A DNA stretch of 64,000 nucleotides from an uncultured Gammaproteobacteria bacterium (lineage in GTDB: Bacteria > Pseudomonadota > Gammaproteobacteria > Arenicellales > JAANXG01). A model generated the notes under the pieces. The model saw only the letters and a program-made list of their open reading frames with translations, searched no databases and was not told where the DNA came from. The DNA is taken from positions 23,292-87,291 of the forward strand of contig CAMYNL010000011.1 in assembly GCA_947259705.1 (NCBI GenBank). Direction: 5' to 3'. The position numbers and the translations under genes are program-made. Below are positions 53,962 through 61,858 of this stretch, piece by piece; the first letter of the stretch is position 1, and the number at the start of each line of letters is the position of its first letter.

Positions 53962-54892
53962 GGTGGTGGTCCTCCCGGTCGGCTTGCTGGGCGGCATGCT
54001 CGGGTATGGTGTCGATGGCGTGCGGCGGGCACTTCGCCACGCAGACCATGCAGCCCTTGCAGTGCTCGTAATCGATGTGCGGACGTCCGTCGCGCACCTC
54101 GATGGCGCCGTCGGGACAGAAGGTGCTGCATACCCACCAGCAGCCGACGCAGCGCTCGTCGTCGATGACGGGACGCACGCTGCGCCACAGCCCCGTGTGT
54201 ACCTCGACGCTGGTGGCGGCGGCTTGGATCACCGGCGCCGCCGCGCCCGCCGGCTGAAGCGGCAGGTCCACCCATTGAGGTGGCCGGGGATTGTCGGCAC
54301 TGACGCCCACACCCTGCTGCACGGCGCCGGCATGGTCGGCCAGCTGGTCAAATGCGGCAAGACCATGTTCCAGGTTCGCCTCGATCATCGCGGCGGGCAT
54401 GCTATCCAGTTCACGCTCTATGGCCTGCGCCAGCGTTGGCCGCGGTATCACGCCCACCAGGTGTGCCGCGCCGCCGGCGCAGACCGCACCCTTGAAGGGC
54501 ATCTCCTCGCTCACCGGGGACTCGACATCCTCGCGAATCACGACTACCGAGCAGGACAGGTTCAGGCGGGACCGCCAGGTGTCCGCGGGTTCGCGGCTGA
54601 TGATCAGTAGCACGGTGCGGTCATCGACACCCGCCAGAGTGCCTGCGGCGGGAATCGCCGGCAGCGTGTCGTCGGCGACGACCACCAGGTCGGGCGTGGT
54701 GATGATGCCGCGTTCGTTGATCGCTTCCCGCGCCGCCCGCACGTAGGCGAAGATGGGCGCGCCGCGCCGTTCCGCGCCGTAACGGGGTGCGTCCTGGACC
54801 TCGAAACCCTCCGCAAAGAAGGCGCGTCCGAGGATGCGGCTGGCGGTCTTCATGCCCTGCCCTCCGCGGCCATGGAACCGGATGCGGTACAT
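53951..54892 (-). CDS. 2-Oxoacid:ferredoxin oxidoreductase fused gamma and ferredoxin (delta) subunits
   Basis: A 313-residue fusion. Residues 1-200 are the gamma domain, opening MYRIRFHGRGGQGMKTASRI, then FEVQDAPRYGAERRGAPIF. Residues about 240-300 are a ferredoxin-like domain with two cluster motifs: CVGCWWVCSTFCP and CKGCMVCVAKCP. The first motif is CX2CX3CX3CP, one residue longer than the usual CX2CX2CX3CP. The frame extends up to 55003, but ATG 54892 begins exactly at the gamma domain. It starts 16 bases after the amino-acid dehydrogenase stop. Confidence 0.9.
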   Translation of the reverse strand: MYRIRFHGRGGQGMKTASRILGRAFFAEGFEVQDAPRYGAERRGAPIFAYVRAAREAINERGIITTPDLVVVADDTLPAIPAAGTLAGVDDRTVLLIISREPADTWRSRLNLSCSVVVIREDVESPVSEEMPFKGAVCAGGAAHLVGVIPRPTLAQAIERELDSMPAAMIEANLEHGLAAFDQLADHAGAVQQGVGVSADNPRPPQWVDLPLQPAGAAAPVIQAAATSVEVHTGLWRSVRPVIDDERCVGCWWVCSTFCPDGAIEVRDGRPHIDYEHCKGCMVCVAKCPPHAIDTIPEHAAQQADREDHHRDA

Positions 54893-54908
54893 GCGTCGAA
54901 TGCCCTCG

Positions 54909-56042
54909 CTAGACGAACCCGGGGGCGGTGGAGAACAGTGAGAAGCGCCGGAATTGCATCGCGCGCCGCACCCGTTGCAGCGCCATCGCGACCGCGGCGT
55001 CACGGGGCAGGCATTGATCCCTGCTTACCGCCTCCAGCACCTGTCGGGTGTTGCGGCGCAGTTTCTCCTCGATGCTCGCCATGGCCGCGGACTCGGTGGC
55101 GCCGTGATACTCCATCGCCGCACAGATTACGCCACCCGCATTGGCGATGAAGTCCGGCACGCACAACACGCCCTTGTCGTGCAGCACACGCTCCGCACCC
55201 GGGGTGAAAGGGATGTTGGCGCCCTGGATCACCAGTTTCGTTCGCAGGCTCCCGACGTTGCCTTCGTGCACCACGTCCGGGCGTGCTGCCGGGATCCAGA
55301 TCTCGCATTCAACGCCTACCAACGCCTCGGCATCGATCCTGTTCCCGACCGGGGAGTCGGCGACGCTCCTGCCTTCATCCTTCAGTGCCGCCAACGCCTC
55401 GACGTCCAGGCCCCGAGGGTCATGGATCACCCCGCGGGAATCCGCCGCCGCCACCATTATCGCTCCCTTCTGGGCCAGGAACCGGGCCGTGTGCCGGCCG
55501 ACTGCGCCGAACCCCTGGATCACGATGCGAGCGCCGGCCAGCTCAAAATCGCAATACTCCACCGCTATCTCGGCGACGTTGGCGATGCCCCAGCCGGTGG
55601 CACCGATCTCGTCCAGGGGTATCCCTCCCAGTTCGCGCGGCAGCGCCACCACCCGGCCGATCTCGTCCCTCACCCAGGCCATGCTTTCCTCGTCGGTGCC
55701 CATGTCCGGGGCGAAGATATAGTCCTCCTCGTTGCGCAACGATGCGGCCATGCCGCGCAGCAGGAGTTGTTTCCTGTCCTTGGGCATCCTGGGGTCACCG
55801 TAAAGCACCGCCTTGCCGCCACCGTGTGCCAGGCCCGCGGCGGCGTTCTTCATGGTCATGGCGCGGGCGAGGCGGAAGCATTCCCCGGTGCTGACGTCCG
55901 GTGCCATGCGTACCCCGCCGATGGAGGGTCCAGCGGCCACGTTGTCTACCACCAGCACGCCTTTCAGCCCGATCGCGGGTTCGTGGACGTGGATGATCTT
56001 GGCGGGACCGAATTCGTCGGCAAACTCGAACATGTCTTGCAT
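54909..56042 (-). CDS. Leucine/branched-chain (Glu/Leu/Phe/Val) amino-acid dehydrogenase
   Basis: A 377-residue NAD-dependent amino-acid dehydrogenase. GPSIGGVRMAPDVS near residues 38-51, AMTMKNAAAGLAHGGGKAVL near 61-80 (catalytic Lys77), and the NAD-binding IQGFGAVGRHTARFLAQ near 180-196 are all present, with SADSRG-type strand AADSRGVI. The length matches leucine dehydrogenases rather than the longer glutamate dehydrogenases, but substrate choice within the Leu/Phe/Val group is not certain. ATG 56042 follows GCAGAGGG and is preferred over 56060. It is the first gene of the operon behind the FNR promoter. Confidence 0.88.
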   Translation of the reverse strand: MQDMFEFADEFGPAKIIHVHEPAIGLKGVLVVDNVAAGPSIGGVRMAPDVSTGECFRLARAMTMKNAAAGLAHGGGKAVLYGDPRMPKDRKQLLLRGMAASLRNEEDYIFAPDMGTDEESMAWVRDEIGRVVALPRELGGIPLDEIGATGWGIANVAEIAVEYCDFELAGARIVIQGFGAVGRHTARFLAQKGAIMVAAADSRGVIHDPRGLDVEALAALKDEGRSVADSPVGNRIDAEALVGVECEIWIPAARPDVVHEGNVGSLRTKLVIQGANIPFTPGAERVLHDKGVLCVPDFIANAGGVICAAMEYHGATESAAMASIEEKLRRNTRQVLEAVSRDQCLPRDAAVAMALQRVRRAMQFRRFSLFSTAPGFV

Positions 56043-56458
56043 TGTTGTAGCCCTCTGCAAATCGCATCGGCGACCCCGGCTCAGCTGCGACGGGCGCCTG
56101 CGTCAGCCTTGTCTTACCGCGTATTCCGGTCGCCATGGTCCATTCCTACGCATCCCTTATAACTCCCCCTTGGTTGAAGGTGATTGACCGGGATCAACCA
56201 CAGGGCAGAGCGCCCGCCGCCGCGCGGCGTTTCCGGCGGCTCCAGGCGGCCGTGGTCAGCCAGGTTGCCGGCCGCGGCCCCTAGTCGGAATGGGTGAGCT
56301 GCCGTTCGTGAGCGCTTGGTGCCACCGTGGCCAGACGAACCCCTGGCGCCGTTTTTATGCACTGCCATACAATGCGACTCGCAAGAGGTCACGTTGCCCG
56401 GCCGGGGCGCGCGGCCAGTAATCAGAACGATGTCATTTACAACAGGAGGGTAAATTTC
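56043..56458. other. Divergent intergenic region with the FNR promoter
   Basis: About 415 bases between two divergent genes, with no gene of its own. The left part is the long leader and FNR-type promoter of the dehydrogenase operon; the right part contains the AGGAGGGT ribosome binding site (56442-56449) of the small monooxygenase-like gene. The longer ORF running antisense across this region has no homology. Confidence 0.4.
56156..56197 (-). promoter_or_regulatory. Class II FNR/Anr-type promoter of the amino-acid/2-oxoacid operon
   Basis: TTGAC-CGGG-ATCAA (56184-56197) matches the FNR consensus TTGAT-N4-ATCAA at nine of ten positions. On the minus strand the hexamer TATAAG (56161-56156) is a good -10 element, and its centre lies 32 bases from the box centre, exactly the class II FNR geometry (box at -41.5). 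Transcription would start near 56149, about 107 bases before the dehydrogenase ATG. This fits the oxygen-sensitive ferredoxin oxidoreductase it would control. Confidence 0.6.
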
Positions 56459-56821
56459 ATGGCCACCAATGACACCTGCGTTACCATCTGTCCTTACTTC
56501 CAGGTCAACGAAGGCAAGTTGAATGAATTCAGGGCCTTGTGTGAGAAATTCGTCGAACTCACCTCTGCGGAGGAAAAATGCCTTTACTACGGGTTCAGCT
56601 TCTGCGGTGACGAGGTGCACTGCCGGGAAGGTTACGTCGATGCGGACGGATTGCTCAGGCACCTGGAGAACGTGGATGCGCCGCTGAAGGAGGCGCTGAA
56701 CATCGCAGGCATCGTCCGCCTCGAAATCCACGGACCGGAGCAGGAAATCGCCCGCCTGCGCGAGCCCCTGAGCGCCCTGGACCCCAAGTACTATGTGCTG
56801 GAATATGGCTTCCGCAACTGA
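56459..56821 (+). CDS. Small ABM-like (antibiotic biosynthesis monooxygenase-type) protein
   Basis: A 120-residue ferredoxin-like-fold protein. It reads CPYFQVNEGKLNEFRALCEKF, YYGFSFCGDEVHCREGYVDAD and LRHLENVDAPLKEALNI, the pattern of dimeric alpha/beta-barrel (ABM/Dabb) proteins. It has unusual cysteines (C14 region, C56, C62 area) for this fold. The frame starts at 56327, but ATG 56459 follows AGGAGGGT and is the true start. Function is unknown; it lies 60 bases ahead of a phosphoesterase gene on the same strand. Confidence 0.6.
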   Translation: MATNDTCVTICPYFQVNEGKLNEFRALCEKFVELTSAEEKCLYYGFSFCGDEVHCREGYVDADGLLRHLENVDAPLKEALNIAGIVRLEIHGPEQEIARLREPLSALDPKYYVLEYGFRN

Positions 56822-56880
56822 AAGGCCTGGTCCGCTAATGACCGATACCGGGGCCCGGCTGTCGGTAAGGAAATGAACCC

Positions 56881-57828
56881 ATGGAGGAGCAGTCGAACGC
56901 AAAGCTGGCGTGGCTCGAGGAACGGGTTGGCCGTGTCCATCTGCGTCAGCGTTTGGGGATAGAACGCGATTTCGAGGCCAGGGTGCTGGGCCAGGGCATT
57001 GCCTTCTTCCACCTGGAAAACTGGTATTCGATTCACGGCCTGATCCGTGGTTGCCTGCGCCTGAGCGGGCTTTACGGCCACGGCCGCCGTAACACCACCC
57101 GGCTCGAGACAAACCAGCACGATGTGCGCATCGAGGGCCTCGCCGAGGCCTTCGAGGGCTATCGCATCCTCCATATCACCGATTTGCATCTCGACATGAG
57201 CCCGGATCTGACCCATGTCCTGATCGAAAGCGTGCGCAAGGTCGATTACGATCTGTGCGTATTGACGGGCGACTATCGGGCCAGCACATATGGTCCCCAT
57301 GAGGACGCCATGCACGAGATGCAAAATCTTCGCGTCCACCTGAAGGGCCCGGTCTACGGCGTGCTTGGGAACCACGATACCATCATGATGGTTCATGACA
57401 TGGAGGAAATGGGCGTGCGCATGCTGCTGAATGAGGCCCTGCCGATACGCCGCGGGGATGCCGAGTTATACCTGGGTGGCATCGATGATGCCCACTATTT
57501 TCGCGTCGACAACGTGGAGAAAGTGGCCGAGCAGATACCCGCGGGCGCCACGTCGATCCTATTATCCCACAGCCCGGAGACGTACAAGCAGGCGGCTCAC
57601 GCGGATTTCTCGGTCATGTTGTGTGGGCACACCCATGGCGGGCAGATCTGTCTGCCCGGCGGGGTGCCGGTGATCTACGATGCGCGCTGTCCCCGCTCCA
57701 TGGCTTCCGGGTCCTGGCGCTACCACGACCTGCTTGGTTACACCTCTCGTGGATCGGGAGCGTCCATCGTGGTGGCGCGACTCAACTGCAATCCGGAGAT
57801 CACCGTGCACCGGCTGTGTCGTGCCTGA
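56881..57828 (+). CDS. Calcineurin-like metallophosphoesterase
   Basis: A 315-residue metallophosphoesterase. The five conserved blocks are all present: ITDLHLD near residue 99-105 (D, H), LTGDYR near 129 (GD), LGNHD near 162-166 (GNHD), LSHSPE near 229-234 (H), and GHTHGGQ near 250-256 (GHTH). Together these bind two metal ions. The N-terminal 75 residues contain an amphipathic stretch, which resembles YkuE/LpxH-like lipid-associated phosphatases. Substrate unknown. The ATG follows AAGGAA by 9 bases. Confidence 0.88.
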   Translation: MEEQSNAKLAWLEERVGRVHLRQRLGIERDFEARVLGQGIAFFHLENWYSIHGLIRGCLRLSGLYGHGRRNTTRLETNQHDVRIEGLAEAFEGYRILHITDLHLDMSPDLTHVLIESVRKVDYDLCVLTGDYRASTYGPHEDAMHEMQNLRVHLKGPVYGVLGNHDTIMMVHDMEEMGVRMLLNEALPIRRGDAELYLGGIDDAHYFRVDNVEKVAEQIPAGATSILLSHSPETYKQAAHADFSVMLCGHTHGGQICLPGGVPVIYDARCPRSMASGSWRYHDLLGYTSRGSGASIVVARLNCNPEITVHRLCRA

Positions 57829-57840
57829 AGCGAATCCAGC

Positions 57841-57990
57841 CTAGTAGGGCCGGCGCCGGATACGCAGCTGGTAGAGTATCCGGGACAGCAGTTTCTGCAG
57901 CACCAGGAACAGGGTGGTCAACACCGCGATGTGCGCGAACTGCAGCCCGAGTCGTTCCTGGCAGGCGATCAGCGGTAGCAGAGACTCCGG
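57841..57990 (-). pseudogene. C-terminal fragment of a membrane protein
   Basis: The minus-strand frame PESLLPLIACQERLGLQF, with a helix (IAVLTTLFLVLQKLLSRIL) and a basic end RRRPY, is coding-like and ends at a proper stop (57841-57843), but begins right after an in-frame TGA (57991-57993) and has no start codon. Upstream in the same frame the sequence is not protein-like. It looks like the tail of a membrane protein whose front has been lost. The fold family is not recognised. Confidence 0.4.
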
Positions 57991-58038
57991 TCATTGACCA
58001 GGATCACGAACAACCGCCAGCTGTTGACGGATTCGGGC

Positions 58039-58074
58039 CCCGCAAACACCCTTTGCGGGTGGTGCGAGGCACCC
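58039..58074 (+). promoter_or_regulatory. Hairpins upstream of the isopropylmalate-synthase-family gene
   Basis: CCCGCAAA at 58039-58046 pairs perfectly with TTTGCGGG at 58052-58059 across a five-base loop. Directly after it, GGTGC-GAG-GCACC forms a second short stem. Both lie 150-185 bases before the ATG at 58225. Tandem hairpins in a leader suggest attenuation, but they could equally mark the end of an upstream transcript. Confidence 0.35.
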
Positions 58075-58224
58075 AGGCCCCTTTTGGTTTGCGCCGCGAG
58101 TACGCATAATGGCAGTACCCGGGTCCCGAGGCAGGCCGCGCCCTTTTTTGCCGTGCCCGCGGGAGGCCGCGTGCAAGCGCAGCCAGACGGGCCATCCTGA
58201 CGTATTCGGAGTGTCAAATTGAGC

Positions 58225-59760
58225 ATGAAGATCCGGCACGTGTCGCTGATGGACACCACCTTGCGAGACGGCGAGCAGACCCAGGGCGTTTCCTTTGCCG
58301 AGGCAGAGAAGGTCAGCCTTGCCAAGGCGTTGCTGAATTCGCTGCAGGTTGACCGCATCGAGGTCGCCTCGGCCGGCGTTTCGCGGGGCGAGCAAAGGGC
58401 GGTGACCAGCATCAATGAATGGGCGCAAGCGGAGGGTTATCTCGACCGGGTCGAGGTACTGGGATTCACGGACCGGACGCGCAGCGTGGACTGGATACGG
58501 GCGGCAGGCGGCAGGGTGTTGAACCTCCTCACCAAGGGCAGTGAAAAGCACTGCCATGAACAGTTGCGTAAGAGCCTGCGGGAGCACCTGGAGGACATAT
58601 CGAAGACCGTCGGCTACGCTGTCGACCAGGGCCTGGTGGTGAATGTGTACCTGGAAGACTGGTCGAACGGCTATCGCGACAGTCGCGATTACGTTTTCCA
58701 GTTGACGGATGGGTTGCAGGAAATGGATATCGGCCATGTCATGCTGCCGGACACGCTGGGAGTGATGGCGCCCGACGAAGTTTTCGAGAGCCTGGGAGAC
58801 ATGCGGACGCGCTATCCCGATGCGGAGTTCGACTTTCATCCCCATAATGATTACGGTCTGGCAATCGCCAATGTCATGTCTGCGGTGAAAGCGGGGGTTT
58901 CGAACATCCACTGCACCATCAACTGCCTCGGGGAGCGGGCCGGCAACGTGTCGCTGGCCGAGGTTTCAGTGGTGCTCCGTGACAAGATGGGCGTCGCAAC
59001 CTCAATCGACGAAACCAAGATCTATACGCTTAGCCAGATGGTGGAAAATTTCTCCGGTAAGTTCATACCCGGCAATGCGCCTATCATAGGCGCCGACGTG
59101 TTTACGCAGACCAGCGGCATCCACGCCGATGGTGACCATAAGGGCGGCCTTTACCAGACCCGGCTCAGCCCCGATCGCTTCGACCGAAAGCGTAGCTACG
59201 CCCTTGGCAAGATGAGCGGCAAGGCCTCGTTGAAGAGGAACCTGGATGAACTCGGCATCAGCCTTTCGGAGGCGGACAGCCAACGTGTGCTGAATCAGAT
59301 CATCCAACTGGGGGACTCCAAGGCGGTAATTACGCCGGCCGACCTTCCCTTCATCATCGCCGACATCCTGGAAAGCGAAGACTACAAGCATATCGAATTG
59401 CTGAATTGCTCGATAACCAGCGGCCTCGAGTTGGAATCGACGGTCAGTATCCGGGTCAGACTTCAGGACGAGATCTACAAATCCTCCGGGTCGGGCAACG
59501 GCGGATTTGACGCATTCATCGTGGCCGTCAAGAAGCTGTTCAAGACCAGGGACTTCAAGTTCCCGGAACTGATTGACTACCAGGTGCGTATCCCGAGGGG
59601 AGGACACACCAATGCGTTGACCGAGTGTTTCATAACCTGGCAGGATGGCGAGAAGACGTTGAAGACTCGAGGTGTCAACGCAAACCAGGTATTTGCTGGC
59701 ATCAATGCGACTCTGCACATGTTGAATATGAAGTTGCACCAGCGGATCGCCGGCGATTGA
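58225..59760 (+). CDS. Isopropylmalate synthase / citramalate synthase family enzyme
   Basis: A 511-residue enzyme of the LeuA-like family that condenses acetyl-CoA with a 2-oxoacid. The catalytic barrel has DTTLRDGEQTQGVSF near residues 8-22, the metal-binding HPHNDYGLAIAN near 212-223, and NCLGERAGNVSLAEV near 237-251. TSGIHADGDHKGG near 298 and a C-terminal regulatory domain (about 390-510) follow. The frame begins at TTG 58219, but ATG 58225 (MKIRHV) after GGAG is the likely start. Whether the substrate is 2-oxoisovalerate (leucine) or pyruvate (isoleucine) cannot be decided by eye. It is monocistronic or leads the USP gene. Confidence 0.85.
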   Translation: MKIRHVSLMDTTLRDGEQTQGVSFAEAEKVSLAKALLNSLQVDRIEVASAGVSRGEQRAVTSINEWAQAEGYLDRVEVLGFTDRTRSVDWIRAAGGRVLNLLTKGSEKHCHEQLRKSLREHLEDISKTVGYAVDQGLVVNVYLEDWSNGYRDSRDYVFQLTDGLQEMDIGHVMLPDTLGVMAPDEVFESLGDMRTRYPDAEFDFHPHNDYGLAIANVMSAVKAGVSNIHCTINCLGERAGNVSLAEVSVVLRDKMGVATSIDETKIYTLSQMVENFSGKFIPGNAPIIGADVFTQTSGIHADGDHKGGLYQTRLSPDRFDRKRSYALGKMSGKASLKRNLDELGISLSEADSQRVLNQIIQLGDSKAVITPADLPFIIADILESEDYKHIELLNCSITSGLELESTVSIRVRLQDEIYKSSGSGNGGFDAFIVAVKKLFKTRDFKFPELIDYQVRIPRGGHTNALTECFITWQDGEKTLKTRGVNANQVFAGINATLHMLNMKLHQRIAGD

Positions 59761-59862
59761 GCACCAGGGCGACAGGGTCGAGGGTGGGCGTATATTCCGG
59801 CGGCGGGAAAACAGAGGGATGAGCAAGAACGGATCCATGAATTTCCATCCGAGGGAATTTGA

Positions 59863-60729
59863 ATGAGCGTGAAAACAATACTGGTGCCACTGGATGGTGG
59901 TGAACTGAGCGACACGATCCTCGAAAGTGCATTGATCGTGGCGCGGAATGTCGATGGCCACATAGAAGGTCTCCATATCCGGGCGCGGTCAAGCGACGCG
60001 TTGTCCTTCGGTATGCGCTACATACCCAGCAATCTGCAAAACATGGTGGTTAAAGAGGCAGAGGACGATGCCAGGGAGAAGGCGGACCAGGTACGCGAGG
60101 CGTTCGAGCGTTTCTGCACGCAGAGGCAGGTGCCCATGGATAGCGAGCCGGGCACCGGCGGTGTAAGCGCTGCCTGGCGGGAGGAATCCGGGCGTATCAG
60201 TGACGTGCTGGTACACAGGGCGCAACTGTTCGACCTTTCAGTGGTGTCCTTTCCGCGAATGGTGAAAGGGCACATCCGCCAGTCGCCGCTGGGCGGAAAC
60301 CTGGAGGCCCTGCTGCTCGAGAGCGGGCGTCCGATCATGATGGTGCCGGCGCAACCTCCGCGGGTCATCGGCAGTCGGATCGTGATCGGCTGGAACGCCA
60401 GTGCGGAATCGGCACGGGTCGTGGGCGATGCGATGTGGAGCCTGCAGGCGGCAGAGGCGGTGACGGTGTTGACCAATCCCAGCCGCCTGCAAAGTGCCGA
60501 GCAACTGTGCCGCAACCTGGCCTGGCATGGGGTCAGGGCAACAGTTCGTAACTTCGAGGCGGAATCGCGCGCCGTGGGCGCAGCGTTGCTGGCTGAGGCC
60601 AAGGCGGTGGACGCGGACCTGATGGTGGTGGGCGGCTACAGTCATGCCCGGGCCCGGGAGCTGTTGTTGGGCGGGGCGACGCGCCATCTACTTGCCGCAG
60701 CGGATTTGCCGATCCTGATGGCGCATTAG
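59863..60729 (+). CDS. Tandem universal stress protein
   Basis: A 288-residue protein of two USP domains. The first (1-145) begins VKTILVPLDGGELSD and is more diverged; the second (about 165-288) begins RIVIGWNASAESARVV, contains DLMVVGGYSHARARELLLGGATRHLL with the G-2x-G-9x-G-(S/T)-like pattern, and ends LPILMAH. USPs bind ATP or other nucleotides and protect cells under stress. It follows the synthase gene by 102 bases in the same direction. No FNR site is visible upstream. Confidence 0.85.
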   Translation: MSVKTILVPLDGGELSDTILESALIVARNVDGHIEGLHIRARSSDALSFGMRYIPSNLQNMVVKEAEDDAREKADQVREAFERFCTQRQVPMDSEPGTGGVSAAWREESGRISDVLVHRAQLFDLSVVSFPRMVKGHIRQSPLGGNLEALLLESGRPIMMVPAQPPRVIGSRIVIGWNASAESARVVGDAMWSLQAAEAVTVLTNPSRLQSAEQLCRNLAWHGVRATVRNFEAESRAVGAALLAEAKAVDADLMVVGGYSHARARELLLGGATRHLLAAADLPILMAH

Positions 60730-60972
60730 CGGGGTGAGAGGTTAAGTTCATCCCGTCATAACCATTGAGCCGCTGACGCCATAGCGGTGACGAAGCGGTC
60801 GTGGCCATGGATTGCGTGCCTGGTTACCAGACGCAAAGCTTACGGTGCCGGCACTGTTTGCCGCCGCTAATCGCGCATGGTCAGGTCCCATCGGTGGCAG
60901 CAGCGCATGGCGAAATGGTGGGTGGTGTTTATCGCCGGACGGTTACCGGTTCGATGTAATCGGTATCGACCA

Positions 60973-61824
60973 ATGACCCGGCCGGTCGTTCGGTTCCTGC
61001 TTGCCTTCATGACCTGCCTGCCAGGCCTGGTGCTTTGGCGCTCATGTCCCGCCGATGAAGCTGGGACCGGTGATGGACAGGACCTCGTCAACTGGTATTA
61101 CTCCGCGGCGTTCGGCACCGGCGTATATAGCGTCGCAGATCAGACAGTGACGGTGATTCGCCTGCCTTTCTCCCGGACCCTGCGTCCGCTGGACGATGAG
61201 CAGTGGGGCATCAAGTTGCTGTTTCCCGTCATGCTGGGTTACTACGATTTCGACGTGCGGGAGATCACGGACCTCATCGACGTCGACAACATCGGTACCC
61301 TGAGCATGCTGCCCGGCGTAGAGATGCAGGTGCCGGTCACGCCGCTGTGGACACTTAAGCCCTTCGCCCAGATCGGGGGCGGCGTCGAGTCTTCCGGCGA
61401 CGTCAGTGCCTTGATCTCCGCCGCGGGGGTCCGCAGCCGCTACACCCTGCCGCAGGCCGGCTGGGAGTTCCGTCTCGGCAACGCGCTGACCTTTGCCGGC
61501 TACGACTCCAGCGAAGACGAGCGGCGCGCGATCTCGACCTTCCTCACCAGCCTGGACTTCGAGTACCCCATAGGGTGGGACATGTGGGGGAGGGGCACCA
61601 ATGTCAGCCTGCATCTGATGCATTATTTCAACTTCAACGAGTTCAACTTCGTACAACCATTGAGCATGCCGCTGGAAATCGAGCAGGAATTCGAGGTCGC
61701 GGCGACGCTGGCGCTGGAGCGGCCGATCCGGGTGCTGGGATTCAACCTAGATCGGGTGGGCCTGGGGTTCCGCTTCGGCGACGACATCACCGCCGTGCGC
61801 CTTGTCGGCGGGCTACCTTACTGA
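60973..61824 (+). CDS. Secreted outer-membrane beta-barrel-like protein of unknown function
   Basis: A 283-residue protein with a signal peptide (residues 1-24, FLLAFMTCLPGLVLW) and a beta-strand-rich body of alternating aromatic/polar residues (WGIKLLFPVMLGYYDFDV, LKPFAQIGGGVES, WEFRLGNALTFAGYDS, NVSLHLMHYFNFNEFNF), ending in strands VGLGFRFGDDITAVRLV. This suggests an outer-membrane barrel. No named family is recognised. The ATG is taken at 60973 because the longer frame (from 60877) puts unlikely residues before the signal. Confidence 0.6.
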   Translation: MTRPVVRFLLAFMTCLPGLVLWRSCPADEAGTGDGQDLVNWYYSAAFGTGVYSVADQTVTVIRLPFSRTLRPLDDEQWGIKLLFPVMLGYYDFDVREITDLIDVDNIGTLSMLPGVEMQVPVTPLWTLKPFAQIGGGVESSGDVSALISAAGVRSRYTLPQAGWEFRLGNALTFAGYDSSEDERRAISTFLTSLDFEYPIGWDMWGRGTNVSLHLMHYFNFNEFNFVQPLSMPLEIEQEFEVAATLALERPIRVLGFNLDRVGLGFRFGDDITAVRLVGGLPY

Positions 61825-61858
61825 TCGGCCCGATGACCGGGGCCGGCGCCGGGAATGA

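Larger units (their letters stand above)
57829..58224. other. Region between phosphoesterase and isopropylmalate-synthase gene
   Basis: About 400 bases. The left half holds the membrane-protein tail on the minus strand. The right half, upstream of the synthase, holds hairpin-forming sequence at 58039-58074 and a T-rich stretch near 58142-58147. No leader peptide rich in leucine codons was recognised. Confidence 0.4.

Noticed and set aside
56114..57112. Long minus-strand frame (332 codons)
   Set aside because: Antisense to the ABM-like and phosphoesterase genes, no motifs.
57991..58911. Long minus-strand frame (306 codons) opposite the LeuA-like gene
   Set aside because: It is antisense to a strongly recognised gene and has no homology.
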